Part shown: piece by piece, positions 1-5,044 of the stretch
Position numbering within the stretch: the stretch's first letter is position 1
Layout of the letters: every line of letters starts with the position of its first letter
NCBI GenBank assembly: GCA_020859965.1
Contig: JAJBVF010000310.1
Location: forward strand, 1-5,044
Origin: Clostridiales bacterium
GTDB taxonomy: Bacteria; Bacillota; Clostridia; Lachnospirales; Lachnospiraceae
Reading direction: 5' to 3'
DNA length: 5,044 bases
Translations under genes and position numbers: made by a program
Notes under the pieces: model-generated
The model's input: the letters and a program-made list of their open reading frames with translations, nothing else
Told to the model about the DNA's origin: nothing
The model's database searches: none

Positions 1-794
1 GTCTCTACCCTTGGCTCAATATCCACCAGTACCACATCTGAATCCGTGGAAAACTCCGCCACCTTTCGCATCAGGAGCGCCACGCCCATTCCTTTCTTTA
101 CAAGATCAACATTTGTAGAGACGCCGCGACTGGTAAACGATACCTTCGGTTCAAACTTTGCTTTCCTGCAGGCTTTGATACAGGTAGAATAAGTCCTGGT
201 ATCCTTCACCGGCAGTAAAAAAGCCTCATTCTTCAGCGCATCCAGCGCAATCGCCTTTTCAGAGGCCAGCGGATGCGTGACAGGCAATACTGCCACCAGA
301 TGGTCGCTCGCGATCTGTATATGCTTAAACTCATCAATGCTTTCATCATTTTCCCTTACAAAAGCAAAATCGCACTTATGCTCCCGCAGCAGCTGAATCA
401 TTTGATAATAGGTTCCCTCCACGACATTCATACCCACATGTGGATTCTCTTTTCTGAATTTAGCCAGCCAGTCCGTAATTCCATACTGCGTCATCATCGG
501 AATAGAAGCAATCGCAAGACTGTTGTTGCTTTCCTTCGCCAGATCCAGAAACTGATCCGCACATTCTTCATAGGTATCGATCAGGCGGTTCGCATAAGTG
601 AGGAACAGTTCTCCCGCCTCATTCAGATACACTCGCCTGGATGCGCGGTCAAATAACTGTACGCCCAGTTCCGTTTCAATCGCCTGAATATGCTTTGAAA
701 GAGAAGACTGCGAAATGTACAGGTTATCCGCCGCTTCCATAAAATTCTGTATTTTTGACAGACAAATAAATTCTTTTACATATTCCAGATCCAT
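1..794 (-). CDS. LysR-family transcriptional regulator, C-terminus cut by window edge
   Basis: A DNA-binding regulator that probably senses a small molecule. The frame is open from the ATG at 794-792 to the window edge, giving 264 residues, so about 30 residues are missing compared with the usual 290-300. Residues 1-60 form the winged helix-turn-helix typical of LysR proteins: the AAD..YISQSSLSKHIQAIE stretch (about 21-40) is the HTH, followed by LGVQLFDR (43-50) and the wing with LNEAGE (57-62). A linker helix (about 64-90) leads into a periplasmic-binding-protein-like effector domain, starting near LAIASIPMM (93-101) and including the GVSTNVDLVKKGMGVALL region (224-241). The start is supported by an AGAGAGG ribosome binding site 8 bases upstream. 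The gene is divergent from the membrane-protein gene at 1028, the usual LysR arrangement. A T-N11-A palindrome in the shared region suggests autoregulation. The effector and target genes cannot be told from the sequence. Confidence 0.93.
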   Translation of the reverse strand, partial: MDLEYVKEFICLSKIQNFMEAADNLYISQSSLSKHIQAIETELGVQLFDRASRRVYLNEAGELFLTYANRLIDTYEECADQFLDLAKESNNSLAIASIPMMTQYGITDWLAKFRKENPHVGMNVVEGTYYQMIQLLREHKCDFAFVRENDESIDEFKHIQIASDHLVAVLPVTHPLASEKAIALDALKNEAFLLPVKDTRTYSTCIKACRKAKFEPKVSFTSRGVSTNVDLVKKGMGVALLMRKVAEFSTDSDVVLVDIEPRVE

Positions 795-802
795 ATGGCA
801 AT

Positions 803-809
803 CCTCTCT
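803..809 (-). promoter_or_regulatory. Ribosome binding site of the LysR gene
   Basis: On the minus strand this reads AGAGAGG and lies 8 bases before the ATG at 794-792. It fixes the start of the LysR gene at the residue where the family's N-terminal helix-turn-helix normally begins. Confidence 0.7.
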
Positions 810-834
810 TTCCCGTAGTGTTATTTTTCGCCTC

Positions 835-848
835 GCGCAAATATGCGC
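835..848. repeat. Short inverted repeat in the LysR 5' leader
   Basis: GCGCA (835-839) and TGCGC (844-848) are perfect inverted 5-bp arms around a 4-base loop. It lies between the predicted LysR promoter and its ribosome binding site, so it could form a small hairpin in the leader mRNA or act as a protein site. There is no T-run after it on either strand, so it does not look like a terminator. Its function is unknown. Confidence 0.35.
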
Positions 849-861
849 AGATAATACACAA

Positions 862-878
862 TATAATTGTAAATTATA
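862..878. promoter_or_regulatory. Candidate LysR box (T-N11-A palindrome)
   Basis: TATAATT (862-868) and AATTATA (872-878) are perfect 7-bp inverted arms separated by GTA. Inside the palindrome sits a T-N11-A (864-876), the core pattern of LysR-family binding sites. It lies in the divergent region next to a LysR gene and covers that gene's predicted -10 element, which fits negative autoregulation. Caveat: the sequence is AT-rich and its arms are themselves TATAAT-like, so the palindrome could partly be a by-product of promoter composition. Confidence 0.5.
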
Positions 879-901
879 GCATGTTCTGCCAAAAATGTAT
901 A
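873..901 (-). promoter_or_regulatory. Predicted sigma-A-type promoter of the LysR gene
   Basis: On the minus strand a perfect TATAAT -10 element (878-873) is preceded, after exactly 17 bases, by TATACA (901-896), a 4-of-6 match to the TTGACA -35 consensus. The expected transcription start is near 866, leaving a leader of about 70 bases before the LysR ATG. The -10 element is the right arm of the palindrome at 862-878, so a protein bound there would block this promoter. Confidence 0.6.
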
Positions 902-960
902 TCCGCATCTGCCCATTTCCATATCATGCGGATTCTGTATTTTTTCCTTTTAAAATGGAA

Positions 961-989
961 TTGAAAAAAAAATCGCCCGGTTGTAAGAT
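961..989 (+). promoter_or_regulatory. Predicted promoter of the membrane-protein gene
   Basis: TTGAAA (961-966) and TAAGAT (984-989) are separated by exactly 17 bases and match the -35 and -10 consensus at 5 and 4 of 6 positions. An A-run follows the -35 hexamer and an AT-rich stretch (941-960) precedes it, which could act as an UP element. The expected start of transcription is near 996, about 32 bases before the ATG at 1028. The candidate LysR box is about 85 bp upstream of the -35, within reach for LysR regulation but not diagnostic of it. Confidence 0.5.
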
Positions 990-1014
990 AGATGATATCT
1001 TATTTATCCATGAA

Positions 1015-1020
1015 AAGGAG
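1015..1020 (+). promoter_or_regulatory. Ribosome binding site that sets the start at 1028
   Basis: AAGGAG lies 7 bases before the ATG at 1028. Two earlier in-frame ATGs, at 992 and 1010, have no comparable site. The one at 1010 starts just before this Shine-Dalgarno sequence, and the one at 992 lies at or upstream of the predicted transcription start. The 1028 start is therefore preferred. Confidence 0.75.
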
Positions 1021-1027
1021 TGTCTGT

Positions 1028-1654
1028 ATGCGTCTTGGAAATCACGATTTTGAAGAACCAGCCGAAGAAAGAATGTATCACAGCAGACTGTATCACCGGC
1101 ATTTTGAAGGATACAGCGAGAAGGTTGTAACAAAAGCAAATGGGAAAAAGAAGATCAGCCGCGTTTATACTGCCTCTTATTATCGCTGCACACTTTCTAA
1201 AGCATCGAAAATTCTATTGCGTTTTCTGTATCTGTTTCTGACCATTCTGGCTGTCGTATTTTCTCTTCGCAACGGGCTTTCTGACGCAGATGTAAATCTC
1301 GTCTGGTACACCGCTCTCCCGCAGGCTATTCTGGTTCCTGCCTTTTTGTGGGCAGCCTACACGCTTCTGTATTATATCTTTACTTTCCACGACATGACTA
1401 TCGGTGACTACCGGAGCAGTTCTACAGGACTTCAAAAAGTTTTTTTTGCACTCTTCCTGCTTCATTGTGTCTGGTTTTTCAGCTCCATCTTATTTTATAT
1501 AATACATGCCGGTTCATCGTCTCCTTCAATTATGTATTTACTGAGGATCGTCCTGTCTGCCGTCGCCTGTTATAGTGTATCAGCTACGGAAAACCGGATT
1601 CCCTATTCCAAAATAGAAAACCCGGTTTCCGCATCGGGAGTAGAGATCCATTAA
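1028..1654 (+). CDS. Unrecognised protein with four predicted membrane segments
   Basis: I do not recognise this family. The 208-residue product begins with a polar, charged segment of about 60 residues, rich in Tyr, His, Arg and Lys and ending in a basic stretch (NGKKKISR, 38-45), which by the positive-inside rule should be cytoplasmic. Four hydrophobic segments follow: about 62-80, 92-120 (long, with Trp and Tyr), 137-160 and 167-184. The loop at 81-91 is acidic (SDAD) and the one at 161-167 is short, so both ends are predicted inside. The 24-residue tail is polar. There is no signal peptide, enzyme motif or obvious transporter signature. The gene is divergent from the LysR gene and ends 18 bp from the tail of the convergent esterase operon. 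It could be a LysR-controlled membrane protein, but that is inferred from position only. The start was chosen by its ribosome binding site. Confidence 0.8.
   Translation: MRLGNHDFEEPAEERMYHSRLYHRHFEGYSEKVVTKANGKKKISRVYTASYYRCTLSKASKILLRFLYLFLTILAVVFSLRNGLSDADVNLVWYTALPQAILVPAFLWAAYTLLYYIFTFHDMTIGDYRSSSTGLQKVFFALFLLHCVWFFSSILFYIIHAGSSSPSIMYLLRIVLSAVACYSVSATENRIPYSKIENPVSASGVEIH
1588..1630. other. Imperfect hairpin at the 3' ends of convergent genes
   Basis: GGAAAACCGG (1588-1597) can pair with CCGGTTTCC (1622-1630) with one bulged A. Inside it, CTATT (1603-1607) pairs with AATAG (1612-1616) around a CCAA loop. The element lies inside the last codons of the membrane-protein gene, just beyond the end of the esterase operon in its direction of transcription. 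No T-run follows on either strand, so it is not a standard intrinsic terminator. It could still slow polymerase or protect 3' ends from both sides. Confidence 0.3.
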
Positions 1655-1672
1655 TTCTGCTCCACCTTATTC

Positions 1673-2821
1673 TTATCTCTGCTTAAACAGCCATTCTCTG
1701 ATCAATGGTATGGAATACGCTGTTTTCCATGTATCCATATGGCAGGAAATTGCTGTTATTTCTGACTTTACAACCGCAAATTTGATATTACATTCATCCG
1801 ACAGCAATTCCCGAAGCTGTTCATTCTGTTTTTCTCCAACAGCAGTCTCTATTTGTTTTCGGCAGATTTTCGCGCCCTGGCTCTCCATATAGTCAAGGCA
1901 ACCAGTCATCCCGTTCAATGCCCGCTCATCTCCCTGGGACACCAGGATAAACAACTTATTGTTGCGCAGTGCCAGCATTCGCTGCGGATTCCACTGGCCA
2001 GCCACCAGAAAACATGCCTGAAACAGAGAAGGGTATCGGATTCCCAACTCAATACAGGTCATACATCCCATCGACTGACCGGTTCCGTAGATTCGGTTTC
2101 TGTCCACAGCATATTCTGACACGATCATCCGAACCAGCTCTGCAAGAACTTCAAGCCAGTCATTTCCTACATGGCTTTTTTCCACAGGTACTTCCTCAAA
2201 CTGCGGCACAAGTACAATACAGGAGCGGTTCGTCTGTTCCGAATCTTCTGCCCACACCACTGCTCCATTTCCCTGCCGCAGTACCATACGTTTTTCCTTC
2301 CCCAGGACACTGCGATCCGGCACAAAAAGGACCAACGGATATCTTTCACTCTCATTATAGTCTTCCGGCAGATACAGATAATAGGTCAGCTCTTTCTGAA
2401 AAGTATTGCTGCTATAAATATTCTGCCTGAAATCATCAACCACAGGCGTCAGAATACAATCCGCGCTTTTCGGTTCCTCCCATGCTTTCATGATCTGCTG
2501 CTTGGGCAGGGGAATATCCCTGACCTGACGCACACTCACCGAATACTGTGCTTCCCACATTTCACCATTTTCAAGATAAACGGTAGGCGCCATCTCATCT
2601 TCCGGTGAAAGCTCCAAAATGACGAAGCAGCCTTTTTTTCCTTCCTCTGCTGTTTGCGGAGCATCATTTGGGTAAACCCTCGTTATCTTCCGGTTCTCTA
2701 CCGTATACGCGTCAGCTGGTATATCCCCGGCCTCGATCGGCGAAGAATATTCGACCGCGACTGCAATCCACTTTTCACCTTCCGGATAAACCTTATTGAT
2801 CTGAAATATTTTGTTTTCCAT
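1673..2821 (-). CDS. EstA-like esterase with N-terminal Ig-like domain, alpha/beta hydrolase
   Basis: A predicted serine hydrolase of 382 residues, probably a cytoplasmic carboxylesterase. Residues 1 to about 110 form a beta-rich module (opening with FQINKVYPEGEKW and ..VAVEYSSPI) resembling the Ig-like N-terminal domain of Thermotoga EstA-type esterases. From about 140 the alpha/beta hydrolase begins (LTYYLYLPEDY, then YPLVLFVPD at 161-169). The nucleophile elbow is GTGQSMGC (246-253) with Ser250. Asp298 in SQGDERALNG is the likely acid, and His361 in CHMDTWKTAY is the likely base, close to the usual C-terminal ending EWLFKQR. The Asp-to-His spacing of 63 residues is long and contains a charged segment (about 325-345). 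No signal peptide or membrane segment is visible. The ATG has AGGAGG only 3 bases upstream, a tight spacing. It is the last gene of the operon, 49 bp after the other esterase. PHB-depolymerase-like or prolyl-oligopeptidase-like labels are possible alternatives; the substrate is not identifiable. Confidence 0.88.
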   Translation of the reverse strand: MENKIFQINKVYPEGEKWIAVAVEYSSPIEAGDIPADAYTVENRKITRVYPNDAPQTAEEGKKGCFVILELSPEDEMAPTVYLENGEMWEAQYSVSVRQVRDIPLPKQQIMKAWEEPKSADCILTPVVDDFRQNIYSSNTFQKELTYYLYLPEDYNESERYPLVLFVPDRSVLGKEKRMVLRQGNGAVVWAEDSEQTNRSCIVLVPQFEEVPVEKSHVGNDWLEVLAELVRMIVSEYAVDRNRIYGTGQSMGCMTCIELGIRYPSLFQACFLVAGQWNPQRMLALRNNKLFILVSQGDERALNGMTGCLDYMESQGAKICRKQIETAVGEKQNEQLRELLSDECNIKFAVVKSEITAISCHMDTWKTAYSIPLIREWLFKQR

Positions 2822-2836
2822 CTTCCTCCTGTTCCG

Positions 2837-2872
2837 GACAGATCCGTTTCTGTCTCAAAATAGCTTCTGTCT
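2837..2872 (-). repeat. Intercistronic repeat and small hairpin between the two esterase genes
   Basis: On the minus strand AGACAGAA occurs twice (2872-2865 and 2855-2848), with starts 17 bp apart. A TCTGTC segment (2842-2837) is complementary to GACAGA in either copy. Pairing with the nearer copy gives a 6-bp stem with a 6-base loop; pairing with the farther copy gives an alternative. The structure lies 9-10 bases before the AGGAGG of the downstream esterase, so it might tune its translation or mRNA stability. The stems are short and the evidence is weak. Confidence 0.3.
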
Positions 2873-4004
2873 AAAAAAGATGTGTGAGAAACTCTCTCGC
2901 GGCCTTTCTCCAGAAATGCCATTCGTGCTTTCCCTTCTGCATAAAGAACTCGATATGAAATCCCTTCTCCCTGAGAGCTTCCGCTTCCTGTTTTTGCTGC
3001 TGGCCGCCTTCTTTCTGACCGCGGGCATATAAAACATATCGGAATTCTGCGTTAAACGCTTCCTGATTTCCATCCGCATAAAACTCAGAAGGATCATAAT
3101 GTCCCGGCTGTTCCCGGATTTCTTCCAGGAGTCTTCCGCTGAATACACCCATATACTCTGCCGTGCCCGGGTAATGAAAAGCCAGCCACTGTGTCTGAGA
3201 GGCTCCCATAGAATTGCCGCATATCGCACGATGAGACGCATCCGGGATTACACGAAAACGTTTTTCTATAAATGGAATACAGTCTCTGATCAAAAGCTGA
3301 GAATAGTTATCCATCAGCGCATTCACATCGCCGGAATCCTCCTGCTCTTTCGGAAATACATACCCTGCATTCATCACAACCAGCATTTCTCTGCATTTTC
3401 CTTCCGCGATCAGATTATCCAATATGAAATTAATTTTCCCCTGATAGCTCCATGCAGTCTCATTTTCCCCGCCTCCGGCCTGCGCATACAGTACGGGATA
3501 AACCCGTTCCGGATGTGTATCATAAGAGGGCGGTGTATATACCATGCAGGCTCTCGGTTCCCCGGTAAAGCCGGAATTATAGTATTCCAGACGCAGTGTT
3601 CCGTGGGGAACATCTTTTAAATAATAAAAATCTTCTCCCTTTTCCGGTATCTCTACAAAGTTATACGCACCGCCATAACCGTAAATCATGGGAGCTTTTT
3701 TATTAATAAGCTCCACATCATTTACGTACCATTTCATATAACGCAAACCCGCAGGTATATCATACAGAATCAGCTTCCATACATCCTTCGCGTCTTTTTC
3801 AAGAGCAAACCGATGATCTCCGTCGGTAAATTCGATCTCAATGCTTTTCGCATCCGGATCGTACACGGAAAACTTTGTCCCCCCGTCATCTAAAAGCTCG
3901 ACCAGATATTCTTCCTTACCATACGGAAGCTCTCTTTGGGGCGTAAACGGATATTGGGCAAATCCAAGAGGACCAGCCTGTAAAAACTGACAATTATTTC
4001 CCAT
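2871..4004 (-). CDS. Esterase with N-terminal E-set domain and CE1/Fes-like catalytic domain
   Basis: A predicted cytoplasmic esterase of 377 residues. Residues about 43-120 resemble the E-set (CBM48-like) module in front of many feruloyl and related esterases: TKFSVYDPDAKSIEIEF, then DVWKLILYDIPAGLRYMKWYVNDVEL. The putative-esterase domain (Pfam PF00756-type fold) begins near 133 with HGTLRLEYYNS and RACMVYTPPSY. The nucleophile elbow is GNSMG (263-267) with Ser265, and His360 in GKHEWHFWR is the base. The acid normally sits in a G-x-x-D motif; here the matching stretch reads ARGQKEGG (327-334), so Glu332 appears to replace Asp. No secretion signal is seen. The ATG has AGGAGG 4 bases upstream and lies 16 bp after the OppF-like gene, so the two are almost certainly co-transcribed. 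Known relatives include xylan feruloyl or acetyl esterases and enterobactin esterase Fes/IroE. Placement beside an Opp-type importer suggests it acts on an imported ester. Confidence 0.9.
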   Translation of the reverse strand: MGNNCQFLQAGPLGFAQYPFTPQRELPYGKEEYLVELLDDGGTKFSVYDPDAKSIEIEFTDGDHRFALEKDAKDVWKLILYDIPAGLRYMKWYVNDVELINKKAPMIYGYGGAYNFVEIPEKGEDFYYLKDVPHGTLRLEYYNSGFTGEPRACMVYTPPSYDTHPERVYPVLYAQAGGGENETAWSYQGKINFILDNLIAEGKCREMLVVMNAGYVFPKEQEDSGDVNALMDNYSQLLIRDCIPFIEKRFRVIPDASHRAICGNSMGASQTQWLAFHYPGTAEYMGVFSGRLLEEIREQPGHYDPSEFYADGNQEAFNAEFRYVLYARGQKEGGQQQKQEAEALREKGFHIEFFMQKGKHEWHFWRKAAREFLTHLF

Positions 4005-4020
4005 AGTTCCTCCTGAATGA

Positions 4021-4983
4021 TCAATGGATCCCGTTTATTTCCTTGCAGCGGCAGCACGCCACATAATGTCCGGGCAGCACTTCCTTCAGTTCCTGAGGCT
4101 GTTCACAGGCAGCTGTCGCATAAGGACAGCGGGATGCAAACCGGCATCCGGGTTTCGGATCGATCGGAGATGTGATCTCTCCCTTTAAAAGAATCCGTTC
4201 TGACGGATGATGCAGGTCTACAGATGGAACCGCGGAAAGCAGTGCTTTCGTATATGGATGCAAGGTTGCCTCAAACAGTTTATCCGTTTCGCAGGATTCT
4301 ACGATCTGTCCAAGATACATTACACAGATATCATCTGAAATATGGCGCACCACGGAAAGGTTATGCGTTATAAACATAAGGGTCAGTCCAAATTCCTGCT
4401 GCAGATCCATCAGCAGGTTCAGAACCTGCGCCTGTATGGACACGTCCAGAGCAGAGACTGGCTCATCACAGACCACAAACTCCGGATTCAGCGCCAGTGC
4501 GCGCGCGATCCCGACGCGCTGCCGTCTTCCGCCATCCAGTTCGTGCGGATATGCCATCCGAAGCCGTTCCTCAATTCCTACCAGCTTCATCAGTCTTGTC
4601 ACTTCCGCATCAATGTCACTTTTCGCTTTCAGCTTTCCCTGTACCTTCAGCGGGTCTGCTATAATGCTTTCTACGCTCATACGTGGATTCAGCGAGGAGT
4701 ATGGATCCTGAAAAATAATCTGCATTCTTTCACGAAGCTTCTTCAGTTGAGTCCCTTTACGGACAGTCACATCCTCACCGTTCAGAAAGATCTGACCATC
4801 CGTGCTGTCCTGCAAATGGATAATAGTCCTTCCAAGTGTCGATTTCCCACAGCCGGATTCGCCAACGATTCCCATCGTCTTCCCTTTTTCAATCTTCAGG
4901 CTGACATCATCCACAGCATGGAGCGTACCGCCTCTTGATTCAAAATACTTTTTCAGGTGTTTCGTCTCAACTACTGTCTGCAT
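4021..4983 (-). CDS. Opp/Dpp-family ABC importer ATP-binding protein (OppF/DppF-like)
   Basis: One of the two ATPases that power an oligopeptide-type importer at the inner face of the membrane. The product has 320 residues, normal for OppF/DppF. Visible motifs are Walker A GESGCGKST (41-49), Q-loop FQDPYSSLNPR (91-101), Walker B FVVCDEP (169-175) with Glu174, D-loop SALD (177-180), and H-loop His207 in ITHNLS. The signature reads LDGGRRQR (149-156) instead of the usual SGGQ form. The C-terminal oligopeptide-transporter domain is clear: LHPYTKALLSAVP (241-253), then GCRFASRCPYATAAC (279-293) and PGHYVACCRC (304-313), a cysteine-rich tail. The start at 4983 is chosen over an upstream in-frame ATG at 5022 because GAGGAGGG lies 6 bases before it and the upstream gene's stop is 2 bases before it. 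Family transporters carry peptides, nickel or oligosaccharides; the adjacent esterases favour an ester-bearing cargo, but this is inference. Confidence 0.95.
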   Translation of the reverse strand: MQTVVETKHLKKYFESRGGTLHAVDDVSLKIEKGKTMGIVGESGCGKSTLGRTIIHLQDSTDGQIFLNGEDVTVRKGTQLKKLRERMQIIFQDPYSSLNPRMSVESIIADPLKVQGKLKAKSDIDAEVTRLMKLVGIEERLRMAYPHELDGGRRQRVGIARALALNPEFVVCDEPVSALDVSIQAQVLNLLMDLQQEFGLTLMFITHNLSVVRHISDDICVMYLGQIVESCETDKLFEATLHPYTKALLSAVPSVDLHHPSERILLKGEITSPIDPKPGCRFASRCPYATAACEQPQELKEVLPGHYVACCRCKEINGIH

Positions 4984-4985
4984 GC

Positions 4986-5044
4986 TCAACCCTCCTCGTC
5001 CATAATACCGCAACGCCACCAATTGCGAAAATGGCCGGCGGAAA
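4986..5044 (-). CDS. C-terminal end of an OppD/DppD-like ATPase, partial
   Basis: Only 18 codons and a TGA stop (4988-4986) lie in the window, with the rest beyond the right edge. The stop is 2 bases before the OppF-like ATG, as expected for a coupled operon partner. The tail reads SAGHFRNWWRCGIMDEEG. Its GHF-x4-RC pattern aligns without gaps to GHY-x4-RC at the C-terminus of the neighbouring OppF-like protein (residues 305-313), a conserved position in the C-terminal domain of Opp/Dpp ATPases. This and the gene order make an OppD/DppD-like partner the best reading, but the catalytic domain is not visible. Another frame is also open to the edge, so the frame assignment rests on the stop position and this similarity. 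Confidence 0.55.
   Translation of the reverse strand, partial: SAGHFRNWWRCGIMDEEG
4990..4997 (-). promoter_or_regulatory. Ribosome binding site that sets the OppF-like start
   Basis: GAGGAGGG on the minus strand lies 6 bases before the ATG at 4983-4981. It sits inside the last codons of the upstream gene, so translation of the two ATPase genes is probably coupled. Confidence 0.85.

Noticed and set aside
273..656. Plus-strand open frame of 127 codons opposite the LysR gene
   Set aside because: It is antisense to a clear LysR coding sequence, has no convincing ribosome binding site and its translation resembles no family I know.
992..1027. Longer N-terminus for the membrane protein, starting at 992 or 1010
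   Set aside because: The AAGGAG at 1015-1020 fits only the ATG at 1028, and 992 lies at or before the predicted transcription start.
1588..1630. Intrinsic transcription terminator
   Set aside because: The stem is interrupted and no T-run follows it on either strand, so it was kept only as a possible structural element.
1969..2608. Several plus-strand open frames opposite the EstA-like esterase
   Set aside because: They overlap each other and lie opposite a coding sequence with a full catalytic triad. Their translations look like random antisense peptides.
2855..3241. Minus-strand open frame overlapping the CE1/Fes-like esterase in another frame
   Set aside because: The overlapped esterase frame carries the conserved GNSMG and HEW motifs, so the alternative frame is a shadow.
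4342..4938. Long plus-strand open frame (198 codons) opposite the OppF-like gene
   Set aside because: It is antisense to an ATPase with all Walker motifs. Long antisense frames over such genes are common and nothing supports expression.
4984..5022. N-terminal extension of the OppF-like ATPase to the ATG at 5022
   Set aside because: The extension is not part of the family, the ATG at 4983 has a strong GAGGAGGG site, and the extension overlaps the end of the upstream gene.
1..5044. CRISPR array, tRNA or rRNA gene, insertion sequence or phage remnant
   Set aside because: No regularly spaced repeats, cloverleaf sequences, terminal inverted repeats or transposase/integrase coding were seen on either strand.

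Overview
The window looks like chromosomal DNA from a Gram-positive, anaerobic Clostridia-type bacterium, most likely a gut Lachnospiraceae. This is inferred from the moderate GC content, strong AGGAGG-type ribosome binding sites, tightly packed genes and the protein families. No ribosomal marker is present to confirm it, and nothing points to a phage, insertion sequence, CRISPR array or RNA gene.

Layout, left to right. (1) Positions 1-794, minus strand: most of a LysR-family transcription regulator, cut at its C-terminus by the window edge. (2) Positions 795-1027: a divergent intergenic region. It holds a recognisable promoter on each strand and a 17-bp palindrome with the T-N11-A form of a LysR box, sitting on the regulator's own -10 element. 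(3) Positions 1028-1654, plus strand: an unrecognised protein with four predicted membrane segments. (4) Positions 1673-5044, minus strand: the downstream end of an operon that enters from the right edge. It reads, in transcription order, the last codons of an Opp/Dpp-type ATPase (OppD-like), a complete OppF/DppF-like ATPase, an esterase with an N-terminal E-set-like domain and a CE1/Fes-like catalytic domain, and a second esterase of the EstA type with an N-terminal Ig-like domain. Gaps within the operon are 2, 16 and 49 bp.

How the parts may work together. The two ATPase genes imply a complete Opp/Dpp importer further right. The two esterases lack signal peptides and membrane segments, so they should act in the cytoplasm on something the importer brings in. 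A reasonable hypothesis is uptake and intracellular de-esterification of an acylated substrate, such as a feruloylated or acetylated oligosaccharide, an ester-containing peptide or a siderophore-like ester. The sequence does not identify the substrate. The LysR gene and the membrane protein form a separate divergent pair that meets the operon tail to tail, so regulation of the esterase operon by this LysR is possible but not shown.
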